Source: Girardinichthys multiradiatus
Lineage: Eukaryota > Chordata > Actinopteri > Cyprinodontiformes > Goodeidae
NCBI RefSeq assembly: GCF_021462225.1
Contig: NC_061804.1
Coordinates: forward strand, 5,812,740-5,876,739
Direction: 5' to 3'
Length of the DNA stretch: 64,000 nucleotides
How positions within the stretch are numbered: the stretch's first letter is position 1; every line of letters begins with the position of its first letter. Of this stretch, positions 45,881 through 57,120 are shown in pieces. A program made the translations under genes and the position numbers. The notes under the pieces are model-generated. The model searched no databases. It saw only the letters and a list, made by a program, of their open reading frames with translations, and had not been told where the DNA came from.

Positions 45881-47247
45881 AGGTCCTTCTCAAAATATTA
45901 GCATATTGTGATAAAGTTCATTATTTTCCATAATGTCATGATGAAAATTTTAACATTCATATATTTTAGATTCATTGCACACTAACTGAAATATTTCAGG
46001 TCTTTTATTGTCTTAATACGGATGATTTTGGCATACAGCTCATGAAAACCCAAAATTCCTATCTCACAAAATTAGCATATCCTTAAAAGGGTCTCTAAAC
46101 GAGCTATGAACCTAATTATCTGAATCAACGAGTTAACTCTAAACACCTGCAAAAGATTCCCGAGGCCTTTAAAACTCCCAGCCTGGTTCATCACTCAAAA
46201 CCCCAATCATGGGTAAGACTGCCGACCTGACTGCTGTCCAGAAGGCCACTATTGACACCCTCAAGCAAGAGGGTAAGACACAGAAAGAAATTTCTGAACG
46301 AATAGGCTGTTCCCAGAGTGCTGTATCAAGGCACCTCAGTGGGAAGTCTGTGGGAAGGAAAAAGTGTGGCAGAAAACGCTGCACAACGGGAAGAGGTGAC
46401 CGTAACCTGAGGAAGATTGTGGAGAAGGGCCGATTCCAGACCTTGGGGGACCTGCGGAAGCAGTGGACTGAGTCTGGAGTAGAAACATCCAGAGCCACCG
46501 TGCACAGGCGTGTGCAGGAAATGGGCTACAGGTGCCGCATTCCCCAGGTCAAGCCACTTTTGAACCAGAAACAGCGGCAGAAGCGCCTGACCTGGGCTAC
46601 AGAGAAGCAGCACTGGACTGTTGCTCAGTGGTCCAAAGTACTTTTTTCGGATGAATGCAAATTCTGCATGTCATTCGGAAATCAAGGTGCCAGAGTCTGG
46701 AGGAAGACAGGGGAGAAGGAAATGCCAAAATGCCAGAAGTCCAGTGTCAAGTACCCACAGTCAGTGATGGTCTGGGGTGCTGCTGCTGGTGTTTGTCCAC
46801 TGTGTTTAATCAAGGGCAGGGTCAATGCAGCTAGCCATCAGGAGATTTTGGAGCACTTCATGCTTCCATCTGCTGAAAAGCTTTATGGAGATGAAGATTT
46901 CATTTTTCAGCACGACCTGGCACCTGCTCACAGTGCCAAAACCACTGGTAAATGGTTTACTGACCATGGTATCACTGTGCTCAATTGGCCTGCCAACTCT
47001 CCTGACCTGAACCCCATAGAGAATCTGTGGGATATTGTGAAGAGAACGTTGAGACTAATTTTGTGAGATAGGAATTTTGGGTTTTCATGAGCTGTATGCC
47101 ACAATCATCCGTATTAAGACAATAAAAGACCTGAAATATTTCAGTTAGTGTGCAATGAATCTAAAATATATGAATGAAATTTTCATCATGACATTATGGA
47201 AAATAATGAACTTTATCACAATATGCTAATATTTTGAGATTTACCTG
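45881..47247 (+). mobile_element. Tc1-like transposon, nearly complete, young
   Basis: Ends CAGGTCCTTCTCAAAATATT and its inverted counterpart ...AATATTTTGAGATTTACCTG; TA duplications at 45879-45880 and 47248-47249. The terminal inverted repeats are about 195-205 bp and almost identical apart from the CTT/AAA difference near the tip. The near identity of the repeats means a recent copy. The transposase frame is fused to the right repeat by an internal deletion. Confidence 0.94.
46209..47066 (+). CDS. Tc1-like transposase, DD34E, C-terminally truncated (285 aa)
   Basis: Cut-and-paste transposase. From the ATG at 46209: helix-turn-helix ISERIGCSQSAVSRHLSG (about 28-45), basic hook GRKKCGRKR (49-57), second helix-turn-helix to about 110. 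The catalytic acids are all present: Asp148 (LFSDECKF), Asp236 (FQHDLAPAHS) and Glu271 (LNPIENLW), with 34 residues between the last two. After VKRTLR the frame enters the right terminal repeat and stops after LIL, so about 50-55 C-terminal residues, normally ending near a KGxxTKY-type motif, are deleted. An intact catalytic triad with a missing tail could still bind the repeats; activity is doubtful. Confidence 0.92.
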   Translation: MGKTADLTAVQKATIDTLKQEGKTQKEISERIGCSQSAVSRHLSGKSVGRKKCGRKRCTTGRGDRNLRKIVEKGRFQTLGDLRKQWTESGVETSRATVHRRVQEMGYRCRIPQVKPLLNQKQRQKRLTWATEKQHWTVAQWSKVLFSDECKFCMSFGNQGARVWRKTGEKEMPKCQKSSVKYPQSVMVWGAAAGVCPLCLIKGRVNAASHQEILEHFMLPSAEKLYGDEDFIFQHDLAPAHSAKTTGKWFTDHGITVLNWPANSPDLNPIENLWDIVKRTLRLIL

Positions 47248-47288
47248 TATGTACGAATTTGGCAATAAAGCTGATTCTGATTCTGATA

Positions 47289-48289
47289 TGACATCATGGG
47301 TCACTCGTGATGGCAAATCACCACTGATTTGGTGAACCCAGAAATATTACAAAAGTTCTGGCTATAAAAAGGTTTTAATATTGTCCCATATTTTGCATTT
47401 TATTGGTTTTCCATCTTCTCTGTGCAAAGGTTGTTCCAGAGACAGAAGTATTAGATCAACACACAACCTAACAGAGAGAAGTGTGAGTCGAAGAATAGCA
47501 TCCCCAATACCATTATTATGTCTCGCTTTAAGCAAAGCAAGACAGAGCATCTGGGCCGAACCTCCATCTGTCATTTCAAAAAGCATCAGTGCAAGAGCTT
47601 CTACAAAAGTCATTTTATTCATGAAGTTTTAATTCCGCCTCCTGAAATAAGAGATTTTAGGGTTGTGGAAGATATGACTATTCTGCAAGGTGTTGTTTCT
47701 GCACATGTAGCTTTTTTTGCAGAATATTGATCATATTATTTGCATGTCCCTCCAGGTGTTGGGGGTAGTTTATTTGATTTACAGGCAGTTGGTAGCTGGC
47801 AGAGTCGTATCTTCAGCAGTTTTCTCAGCGCATGGCAGACATCACGGATACGTTTACCATCCCTTATATGAGCATATGGACTGGAGCTGCAATCAAACAG
47901 AGGGCCATTTATTGTAAACATGCTGATTCAGCGAGCTGCTTGATGGAATCACACCAATGTCCTGTTACACACATACAGGTGGAGAACAGCTAGTGAGTCT
48001 CAGTGCATCCGGTAGTTTAAATCATGACAAAAGATTAACAAAATAAATAGTGGTTTGAAAACTCTGCACTGTACTTTGTTTAAAAATATGTTGAAAAAGT
48101 GTTTTGCAGTGTTTTGTTTCTGCCTCAAGCTGTATTATCTCCAATAAGATGCCCTAATAAATTACAGACCAATACCAAATCAACTGCCCATTTCTAGAAT
48201 TCCTAAAAAAAATGGCTTCTAATAAATTATATGTTTTTAATAAATTAAAATTATATGCTTCTAATAAATTATATATGTCGTACTGTGTT
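47289..48289. other. Unannotated; one 86-codon minus-strand frame
   Basis: No recognised gene. On the minus strand 47362-47622 is an 86-codon frame from ATG with a protein-like composition; see findings. 48205-48270 has three near copies of TTCTAATAAATTATATG. Confidence 0.35.
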
Positions 48290-48741
48290 ACTAATGGTCT
48301 TCTTTGACTGTGGTCTCAGCTCTCTTTGGGTCATTGACTAGGTCCTACTGTGTAGTTCTGGGCTGATCCCTCACCTTCCTCATGATCATTGATGCCCCAT
48401 GAGGTAAGATCTTGCTAGCAACCCCAGACTGAGGAAGACTGACCATCATCTTGAACTTTTTCTATTTTCTTATTATTGCTCCAACAGTTGTTGCCTTCTC
48501 ACCAAGTTGCTTGACTATTTTCCTGTAGCCCATCCCAGCCTTGTGCAGGTCTACTGTTTTATCCCTGGTGTCCTTACACAGCTCTCTGATCTTGGCCATT
48601 GTGCAGAGGCTGGAGTTTGTTTGAGTGTGTGGACAATTGTCTTTTATACAGATAACGAGTTCGAACAGGTGCAGTCAATACAGGTAATGAGTGGAGGGCT
48701 TCTTGGAGAAGAAGTAACCGGCATGTGAGAGCCGGAGTTCA

Positions 48742-49402
48742 GAATCAGAATCAGATTTATTGCCAAGTAAGTACATACAAATGTAGCCCATGTGGTCTTA
48801 AGTTTGTTAATTTCACCAAAATTCTGCTTATGATCTGTATTTTTTTTTTATGTTATTGTATTAATGTTGTTATTGAATGAAAATTTATTTTGGTGGGTCA
48901 CGCACTCTCACTTCCTGTTTGTGCCGTTTCTCCTCGGTTGCTTAGAGGAATATGGAGGAGAGGTAGGCAGAAAACGTTGCTCCTGACGGATAAAGTTATT
49001 ATTACATATTTTTTTTGCATAGATGGGTTATGATAATGAATCTAGGGTGGTATTGGAGTAAAGGCTCTTTATAAATTACTTTTGGTTTGGTTACCTGTGT
49101 GAAATATGATTTTAAATGTGTATGTGTGAGACAAAGAGACTGGTGGCTGTATTCAAATCTGTGTTTTTACACAGGTCCAATAAACTTCCTCGGACAGCAG
49201 TGCTATGTACAGTTCATCATTATTACGCAAACACAATGGAGATTCTAACTTGCTGGCCGAAGTTAAGTCCCGTGAGAGGTCAACTACACAAACAAGTAAT
49301 TTGACTCCAGTACACTTTCTGGGTTTTTAAATATATTTTGAATATATTTAAAAACCCAGAGAGCAAAGTGCACCGGAGTCTTACACGGAGTGTAAGACTA
49401 AG
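48742..49402 (-). repeat. Insertion with LINE-like tail, nested in the Tc1 element
   Basis: Left end CAGAATCAGAATCAGATTTA is the inverse of a LINE tail, so the insert lies on the minus strand. The body (about 48800-49300) is not recognised. The right end carries the two hairpins. Removing it restores the Tc1 sequence to within a few bases. Exact ends and target duplication are uncertain because TTC occurs at both joints. Confidence 0.65.
49303..49399. repeat. Two adjacent hairpins
   Basis: First: GACTCCAGTACACTTT-CTGGGTTTTTAAATATATT (49303-49337) pairs with its inverse ending at 49380, with a 4-nt bulge, two mismatches and a loop of about 3 nt. Second: AGTCTTACAC (49377-49386) and GTGTAAGACT (49390-49399), perfect, loop GGA. 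The two share the AGTC at 49377-49380. Confidence 0.93.
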
Positions 49403-49635
49403 GAGGCTTCTTACTGGTTGTTAGGTGACCAAATACTGATGTCATGCAATAAAATGCTTATTGATTACTTAAAAATCACACAAAGTGATTTTCTGGATTT
49501 TTGTTTTAGATTCCGTAACTCACAGTTGAAGAGTACATATAATAAAAGTTAGAGACTTCTACGTGCTTTGCACGTGGGACAACCTGCAAAATTGGCAATG
49601 TATCAAATACTTGTTCTCCCCACTGTATTGTGAGG

Positions 49636-49872
49636 CTGTTGTTGCCACCAAGGGTGGCACAAGTAGTTCATTGGGGGGCAATTACTTTTTTAAATATGGT
49701 CAGGTTAGTATGGATAGCCTTTTAGTCCTTAGTAATAACCATTATTTAAAAAATACCTTTTGTACTCAGGTTATCTTTGTCTGATTAAAATTAAATCGAT
49801 GGTCTGAATCATCAAACACTAGAAAAGAAAGAAAAAACAGAAATCTATAAGGGGGTAAATACTTTTTCACAA
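49636..49872. repeat. Tc1-like terminal fragment
   Basis: Begins with GCCACCAAGGGTGGCACA, then GGGGGGCAATTACTTTTT and ends GGGGTAAATACTTTTTCACA, the 3' flank and terminal repeat of another fish Tc1-like family. It starts about 10 bp after the end of the element at 48290-49625. Confidence 0.62.
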
Positions 49873-52800
49873 CAACATAAATCATGCAAATCCATTGTCA
49901 AAATAAGGTGAGATCTTTCCATGTAATCCATGCAACATTTAGTAACTGCTCACAGTTAACTCCATAAAGGTTACAATAAATATCCTTCTGTGTAATCCAT
50001 GCAATAATTATTAAAACACACAGTTGAAGCAGTGAGGAGTGAAACAAGCATGTTCTCATATTCTGGAGCTGAGAGACTGGAGAGGCCTGTGTGGAGCCAC
50101 ATATTATCTGTCTTATCTTTTGCAGAAGTATAAACAACAAGTATCCAATGATGTTTCATGATTTTACATTCTTTCACACGTATTAAATGAAATTAGTAAC
50201 CTTTGATTAACAAGTTAAAAGATGTATGATTGAAATGTGGGTAAGAACTGAGAATTAGAGTAAAAAACATTAAGGTTTGAAATTCTCAATCAGCTATATA
50301 TGAAAGAGATATAACATTAATCATTTGTGAAGCATAAATAAAAAGAATGAAGTGATGGTTTTGCAACTGTGTTTTAAAGTAAATGCAGAAAGCTGAAGAA
50401 TGAAATGTGTAATACTGTGTAAAGTTTAAAACTGAGCAGATTAGGGAAAGAACGGTAGGATGACTAGGAGTGACGAGAACCAGCTGCGTGCTGACAGCGA
50501 ACCTTTTCAAGGCAAACGGGAGGAAGGGAGGATGCGACTACAGACCAGCTGCATGGATATTATCAGCATCTCCAAGGCCGAGAAACAGAATCAGTAGGTC
50601 ACGATGACCATGACTAAAGTACTGAGCAATAACCAAGAAGCTGAGCTGAATAGGTTGCGCAATAACTGAGAAGCCTAATAAGGGGCTGACTGGTGAAAGC
50701 ATCAAGCACCATAAAAGCAATGCTGAAGGAGGGAACGGGGTTGTTTCCTTGCAGAAGACCAGCGAACAAGATCGGATGGAGAAAAGAAGCTTAGATGGAA
50801 AAGGAACAGAGACACAGCCCCACTGATCGACTGCATTAAAAAAGAGGATCAACCCGTGGGCCCAGAAAGGACTGTGCCTCAAGATTAAGAATCTGATTTC
50901 ATCTAAAGCCTTTTTACCCAGACAACAGAAGTGGACTTGATTGGTGAACAGCTGATTGCTCCTGAATCAACCTCATTTATGTCTCTGGGTTTCCTTCAAC
51001 TCTTCAGCCTCTGGAATCTACTGTCTTTGGAGACATATAACCACAAAGATCCTGTTTAACCATCGAAGCCTGGAGCATCAGTGCCTGCCACTTAAAGGAA
51101 GAAAACTGAAGATTAAGTTGTATTCTGAGCCACTAAAATTAACCTAGCCCATATACGAAGAGCCAGTTGTACAATTAGGGAATGAGCAGCCGTGAACAAA
51201 AGTGACTGTTGAAAGTGTGGATGACTGCAATAGGCTACTCAGTCGTCCAGACCACCAGTTGAAGAAGGGCGAGACTTTTGTATGAAGGCTGTCAGAGGCT
51301 AGGCGAGTCATTTCCTGACACCAGCTTAAACAGAACTTTCAGTAAACCTGCTTAGTAAGACCTTTTAGGTTTGGGGAAGTCTGGACCCGTTGGATGGAGA
51401 GCTGGTTTGAGCAATCCCTTTAGACATGGGGAAGTAGGAGGGAGGGGTTAGCTCATCGGACAACAAAACCAGAAACTACTCCTTTGTAACCATTGTGTTT
51501 GTGTTTATGCCCTACAAAAAAGCAGAAACGAGGACAAAACTCAGCAAATGTAGCTTTGTTGCTTCAAAGTGAGGTGAATTGCATCAGTGGATAAAATGTA
51601 AATGACCAACTCCAAACTGAAAGGGGCCGACACAGCAGGGGAAGCAATGTGCCAAGGCAGTCATCATAAAAAAGCTAAACCTTTGAAAAGAAATCACGCT
51701 TCACAGGGGCCTTCACACATTGGCTCCTGTTTGCTTTAATATGTACATTTTCAGTCGAGGCCCTGTTTCTGAAGACAGTGTCTGCAGACTGTTGCTCTGG
51801 GTATGAATAGTGCCAACTTTGTAGGACGCACACAGCACCCTAACAATGTAAACTTAAAGCTGTCTGCTTGGTGAGTGGGTTCTGTGGTACATTCATGTAT
51901 TGTTTCTGAAGTCTGTAATTTTGTTTTCTTCGTATGTCACAATATTTTACTGGTTCTGAAAATCTGTTTCCAGACAGTCTGGATTAAATGTTTTTTAGAT
52001 GTAGTTGCTCCCTATGACAAAAAGGAGAATCAAAGAGACAAAAAAAAGAGAAGCAAAGTACTTCTTCTTCTGTGTTTTTTAGGTAAATTTGAAAACACTG
52101 CACATCTCAGTTATTCTATTCTGAATAAACCCATGTGCATATAACTGCACGTCATGATTGGATTGATTGATTGTGTGCCCATATAAACGGTGCAATCCGA
52201 TTTTTTTTAGTTTTTAGTCCGAAAACATTTCAATCCGATCGTGAAATTTTGTGCATGTAAACATAGCTACTGATATTTATGCTTGAGAACCAATGATTAT
52301 CTTGAGGAATCTGTATTCAGCCGACCGAACTGCAGTTTCGATTCCTTTTCTCCAGGTGGGGAAAACCGCGGCCCAGAAACAAAACAAAAATGGCAAAAAC
52401 AATACAAAAATATTTATGTAATAATATTCAAAATGGGTATGTCCTCAAGGAGTTAAAAGCGGCACACAGCACTAACATAAGCAGAAGGCACGATGCTACT
52501 GCCATCAAAACAATGACCAGGAGGTCATACACAATAAATTCATGTCTAAAATAAAGTTTGTTGTCATTCTAGCGTTATTTACAGCTTACCGCTTTGCTGC
52601 GTCCGTCGTTTCCACTGAGGTCGGTACATTTCCATGAAAAATTTTATTTAACCAGGCACTTCAACATAATCTGAAGTTGAGGGACGGTGTAATCAATTGT
52701 ATGGGTTTATGCACCCAACAACCGAACATTTAGACATATCCACTCGCAGCTTCAGCATACTTGAGCTTAGACTACACGCGGATATGCGTAATTGGTATCC

Positions 52801-53595
52801 GATTGTCCATGACCTTATTTAGCTGTTCCACAGCAAATACTGTGACGTAACAGTTTAGAAAACATAGTAGAGGATAGAGAAAACTGAACGTACTGAAAAA
52901 TATGACCCAAAGAGAATATAAATAATATCTACGCAGCACCTAGAGACACTAAATTAAACTTTTCTGCTCTCCTACAGATTCCAAATACTCAACAAAATGT
53001 ATTTAAGGGCTAAAACAGTGGATTTAGCATGCATGCTATGTCCCCTTTAAGAACCAATCGAATGGGTGTACCTTATAAATTGCCCAGTGAGTTTAGTTTC
53101 CATATAACCAGAAGAAGCAATATAGCCATGTATGTAGACCCCCAATAATGCCATGGTAGAAGAGTGTAGCACTCCCTTTGGCCTGCATACCACTGGTGAA
53201 TTGGAGCAGATTAAAGTCATAAACCTGTTGTATCCTTTACTGCAGCAGGTTATTCCCCTGCTGTTGTGGCTGGCCCTTGAGATCCTATAAGATGCAGGAA
53301 ATAGAGATCCAGAAGAAAATACATACAAGAACTATGTCCCAGAAAATAAGAAATCTTGTATCAGTGTGAGCCCTCCTGTGTTATTTTAAAATCCAAACTA
53401 GGTCATAATTTTACATACAGGCTTATTCTTCAAAGAGTTGGTAGGGTTAATTTAAATTGGTCAGTTTTCTGGCATAGACCCACCTTTCAAGTATAGTCCA
53501 CAAATTTTAAGCAGTGTTTAAATTAATTTTAGCTGCTTTATTAATTTCAAAACCCATTTTAAAGTGTGTTTGGTGAACTTTGTCTTGTATGACTA
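49873..53595. other. Mostly unannotated
   Basis: No gene recognised. 50430-51470 is a block of higher GC and more even composition that could be an unknown repeat or LTR; 51370-51450 in it is purine-rich. 51590-51830 is enhancer-like complex sequence. Nothing else recognised. Confidence 0.4.
52160..52290. repeat. Possible DNA-transposon terminal region
   Basis: CCCATATAAACGGTGCAATC and GTGCATGTAAACATAGCTAC resemble terminal sequence of fish DNA transposons. A matching inverted end was not found. Confidence 0.3.
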
Positions 53596-53599
53596 CCTA

Positions 53600-54020
53600 G
53601 CTGTGTCCAGGTTTCAAGCACTGGACCCAATCTGTCCTCCTCAGAAGAAAGAAAATTGGTTAGGATTATGAGGAACAGCCCAGGCACCCCAGATGCTAAG
53701 CCACGAACTGGAAACTGGAACACCAGTCATCGTCCGCATTGAAGCCAGTGAATCCATGGACAGAGGGGGCCGACCAACAAAAATGATCCTGAATCAAACT
53801 TCAACAACTTTTATCTTGTCTGAAACTTGCAGCTGCCCATGGGCACGACCTAAATGCCTTGTAGAAAAAATCGTCTTTGGTTTGATTTTTTTAATTTTGG
53901 CCACAATGACATTTAGTATGTTTGAAAGAGCCAATATGGGGATTTCAAACCTAAACACACTGTACCTACTACCAAGCATGGCGGTGGCTACATCATGCTT
54001 GCGCTGTTTTGCATGGTTTT
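53600..54020 (+). pseudogene. Tc1-like transposase relic
   Basis: Order of recognisable pieces: AGGATTATGAGGAACAGCCC, ACTGGAAACTGGAACACCAG, GGGGGCCGACCAAC, TTTTGGCCACAATGACATTT, and AAGCATGGCGGTGGCTACAT. These are the N-terminal, first-Asp and GGG-strand regions of one fish Tc1-like family. Frames are lost; the C-terminal third is absent. Confidence 0.7.
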
Positions 54021-56105
54021 AACCATAATTAGCTGTAATGACTAATCTTTACTCTCCTTGCACTAAGTAATACCTTGCCACACTCAAGTTCCTTGCACCT
54101 AGAGTAGGGTTCCTAGATTTTGAGAAGCACACACACCTCCAAATTGCACCTTGGCTTGGCTGTGTATGTGGCTGAAATTATGAAAGAAGTAATTTTCAAT
54201 GAGTAATTTATTTTCAAGGAGCAGTCTAAATGGCTGTCAAAGAAATATCTATGGTTCATATTTACTGACGAGAAAGCACAGGAGAACTTGATGCACCAAT
54301 TTGTAGAAAAATATATAGTCAAAGTTCTGCTTCAGCTGATGCCCCTGAATAATGACAATGACTATGTTCATCTGTATCGAGCATGATGCAGCTGAACCTG
54401 GACGACTCCAGATTTGGAGAACATGTTGACATTAAATCATAGTGATCACAGTAAACTTTATAAAATTTTGTGTGTGTGATTACTTGGAGATATCTCCAGT
54501 AATTGCTGCACCCAGTTTATAATTAGCTTAACCCAAACAATCCTATATATTATTAATGGGAGGACAGCAGTCAACTGTAAACTGATTTATCCGTTTGCAG
54601 ATTTAATTGGGATAGACTGATTTTGAGAGATGTTAACATAGAGCTGATGTCAGAAAAGGTCTCAAATGAACCAAACAAATGCTGAGGAGTGAAGAAAACA
54701 TAACTCAAGAAGAAAATGAAAGGATGAGTTCACTAACAAGCCCTCTGAAGGTGAGATATGTATTGGAGGGCAGGCAGAGGACGAACAAAAGAAAGATGAA
54801 GATCAAATGAGGTTAAAACAGATGAAAAAAGCTGCCCACTGCTGGGGAAGTAGGGCAATCCATAACCCAACAAGGACGTTGACGAACAGAAATTTTGAGA
54901 AGGTTGGAGGTGGGGACGGTGATGAATCAGACCAAACAACCATCTCTAATCCCTTCACTCGTCTTTAACAGACAGCAACAGTGACTAACACATATTCCTC
55001 CTAAGCTTGTAATCCATTATAGCTTTCCACATCTTCATTATGTTTCAAAAAAGATCTCAACACAAGGAGTTTCCACTCCAGAGGTGCTTTTCCAGAGTTG
55101 ATATAGTCCTCAGCTTCAGTTTTTAATCTGAACCTGGCTGGTGTTGTGTTGTGAAAAGTAAAGCTCCACAACAAATTTCAGTGGAGTTTACTTTGCAAAC
55201 AGATTTGTCTGCTTTGGAAGCAGTGGAGACGAGATAAGAAGCTCCAAAAGTCGCTGCCAGAGCAATCCATCACATCCAAGCAGCACAGCATGTTGGAGCA
55301 CGAGGTGCTTGAAAAATCTGCGGAAAGCAAACATTAGTCTTCACTGGCAGTTCCACCACCAGATCTTCTACTTAGTTTATATTGAATTCACAGTGTTTGG
55401 GTTACTCTAACTGCTTTTATCGCTTCTAGTTACTTCTTGCTTTCTCATCTCTGCTTGTATGTCTTCATCTTCTCTGTTTCTTTCCTTTCAGACAGCTTTA
55501 ATTTTGTGCCACTGTCTCTCCTCCTCTGCTGGTTTTGCTTCGGCTCGTTTATATTTTAATTCTGACTTGCATGTAATCATTGAAGACACTTGAGTTTGCT
55601 GCAGGAGGTTTATGGAGTGTTTCAAATAAGTGAGGGGCTCTCCCTTTTAATTTGTTTTTGTTTATCTGTTGTTTGGTACTTTCAGCTTCTGCACAGACTT
55701 AATGCCTCAGCTCAGACAGGAGCATTTAATGTCTTGGAGTCTGAAATTTCGGAGACAGAAAGCTCCCATGGTGTTTTTAAGTCTGTCAAGACGACGTATG
55801 TCTGGGAGTGTGTGTGTGTGTGTGTGTGTGTGTGCGCCTTTCCCAATGTGGGGCTTGTGTAATTCAAATAGCTTTGCAGCACACAAGGAGGCCACAGCGG
55901 GGTCAGGGATTTTGCTGACATTAAGAGTTTACCCCGTTAAAAACAAATCTCGAAATGGTTATTTATTTTCATATATATTCAATTTCAGCACTGCTGCTCT
56001 GGGCAGAATCTGAATAAATGGTGGAGATTCAAAAAAGTGCATGTGAAGAGGATTTGGTTTCTTTTGACCCATTTAAGTGATGCAGGCTGGGGAAGCTAGA
56101 TCCAG
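54021..56105. other. Unannotated; contains a (GT)n
   Basis: No gene or dispersed repeat recognised. The (GT)n is listed separately. Confidence 0.45.
55808..55834. repeat. (GT)n microsatellite
   Basis: Uninterrupted GT dinucleotide run of about 13 units, followed by GCGC. Confidence 0.96.
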
Positions 56106-56109
56106 CAAT

Positions 56110-56725
56110 GTTAGTTTTTCATTTAAATGATAGACCAACACAAAGTTTTTTTCACATTTTTTCTACCATAAAAATCTAAAAAGGGAGCAGTTGTATTTAT
56201 CCCCTGAGCCAAAACCTTGTTAAAACACTTTTTCCTACAATTACACCTGCAGTTTTTTTAGGGATAAGTCTCTACCAGCTTTGCACATCTACAGACTGAT
56301 ACTTTTTTGCCAATTCTCTTTTGAAAAAGAGCTCATGCTCAGTCAGATTTGATGAAGAGCATATTTGAACATCAGTTTTCAAGTCTAGCCACAAGTTCCC
56401 ACTTGGATTTAGGCTTTGAGTCTGACTGGGCCATTCTAACACCTCTATATGCTTTAGTCTAAACCATCTCAATAAAGCTCTGACTGTATGTTTAGGGTCC
56501 CTGTCCTACAAGAAGGTAGACCTTTACCCCAGTGTTTACCCTTTCTCAGCCTCTAACATTTTTCCTTACAGTACTGCCCTGTATTTATCTCCATCCATCT
56601 CTACATCAAGTCTAACATCCCACAGCATGATGCTGCCACCACCATGTTTCATTTTGGAAATTTTGTGTTCAGAATGATATGCTAGTTTTTCTACCACACT
56701 GAATTTTGCATGTATGCCAGAAAGT
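56110..56725 (-). pseudogene. Tc1-like relic, minus strand
   Basis: On the minus strand, KHIEVLEWPSQTQSLNPSGNLW is the block before and around the third acid, here read as SGNLW instead of IENLW, so the Glu is lost. Further in come AAACATGGTGGTGGCAGCAT (the GGG-strand) and degraded first-Asp sequence. The right side is cut near 56725. The terminal repeat side (56130-56200) is still visible. Confidence 0.78.
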
Positions 56726-56839
56726 TAAAATTGATTGGGTTTCTTTAACTTCTTCTTCAGACTATTCTACGGTGGAGGATGCTTTGTCTGTTTCTCTTTG
56801 GAGAAACCTTATTAGTGTTCTTAACCCTTTGAACTACCG

Positions 56840-57000
56840 GTCAACTGAAAGTGGGTGTTTTAGCAGGATAGTGATCCAAAACATGTGACTCAATCAACAT
56901 AGAAATTGTTCATTGGATCCAAAATGAACCTTCTTTCAAGGCTGTTTCAGTGTGCAGACCTGCATCCCATAGAAAACCTGTAATATTATAGAAGTTTCTA
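56840..57000 (+). pseudogene. Tc1-like relic, catalytic segment
   Basis: GCAGGATAGTGATCCAAAAC (QDSDPKH, second-Asp region) and CATCCCATAGAAAACCTG (PIENL, Glu region) lie in plus orientation, opposite to the neighbouring relic. Only about 160 bp remain. Confidence 0.7.
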
Positions 57001-57120
57001 ATTGAAGGTTGTGTCTTTTTTGTATTACTCCATTTTTTAAATACTATATTAGAAGACAATTATATTTAAGGCTTTTAACACGAACATGATTAAATCCTGA
57101 TCGTATCTTAAAAGGCTTCC

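Larger units (their letters stand above)
45243..47288 (+). mobile_element. Rex1-type LINE 3' end, split by a Tc1 element
   Basis: The LINE is in two parts, 45243-45880 and 47250-47288. The 3' end reads TTGGCAATAAAGCTGATTCTG, a typical tail of this LINE group. Removing the Tc1 element and one TA leaves a continuous ...CCTTGTTTGTATGTACGAATT..., so the LINE was there first. Confidence 0.82.
48290..49625 (-). mobile_element. Tc1-like element, minus strand, split by a later insertion
   Basis: The outer end is at 49625: ...TTGTTCTCCCCACTG followed by TA. On the minus strand the transposase starts [20 protein letters not shown] at about 48600 and goes on with [20 protein letters not shown] to about 48450, after which frames break; the catalytic half is gone. 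The terminal region and the transposase start are separated by the 48742-49402 insertion; original sequence resumes as TTCTTACTGGTTGTTAGGTG. Confidence 0.82.

Noticed and set aside
46169..46613. Two minus-strand frames of 95-109 codons
   Set aside because: Antisense of the Tc1 transposase at 46209-47066.
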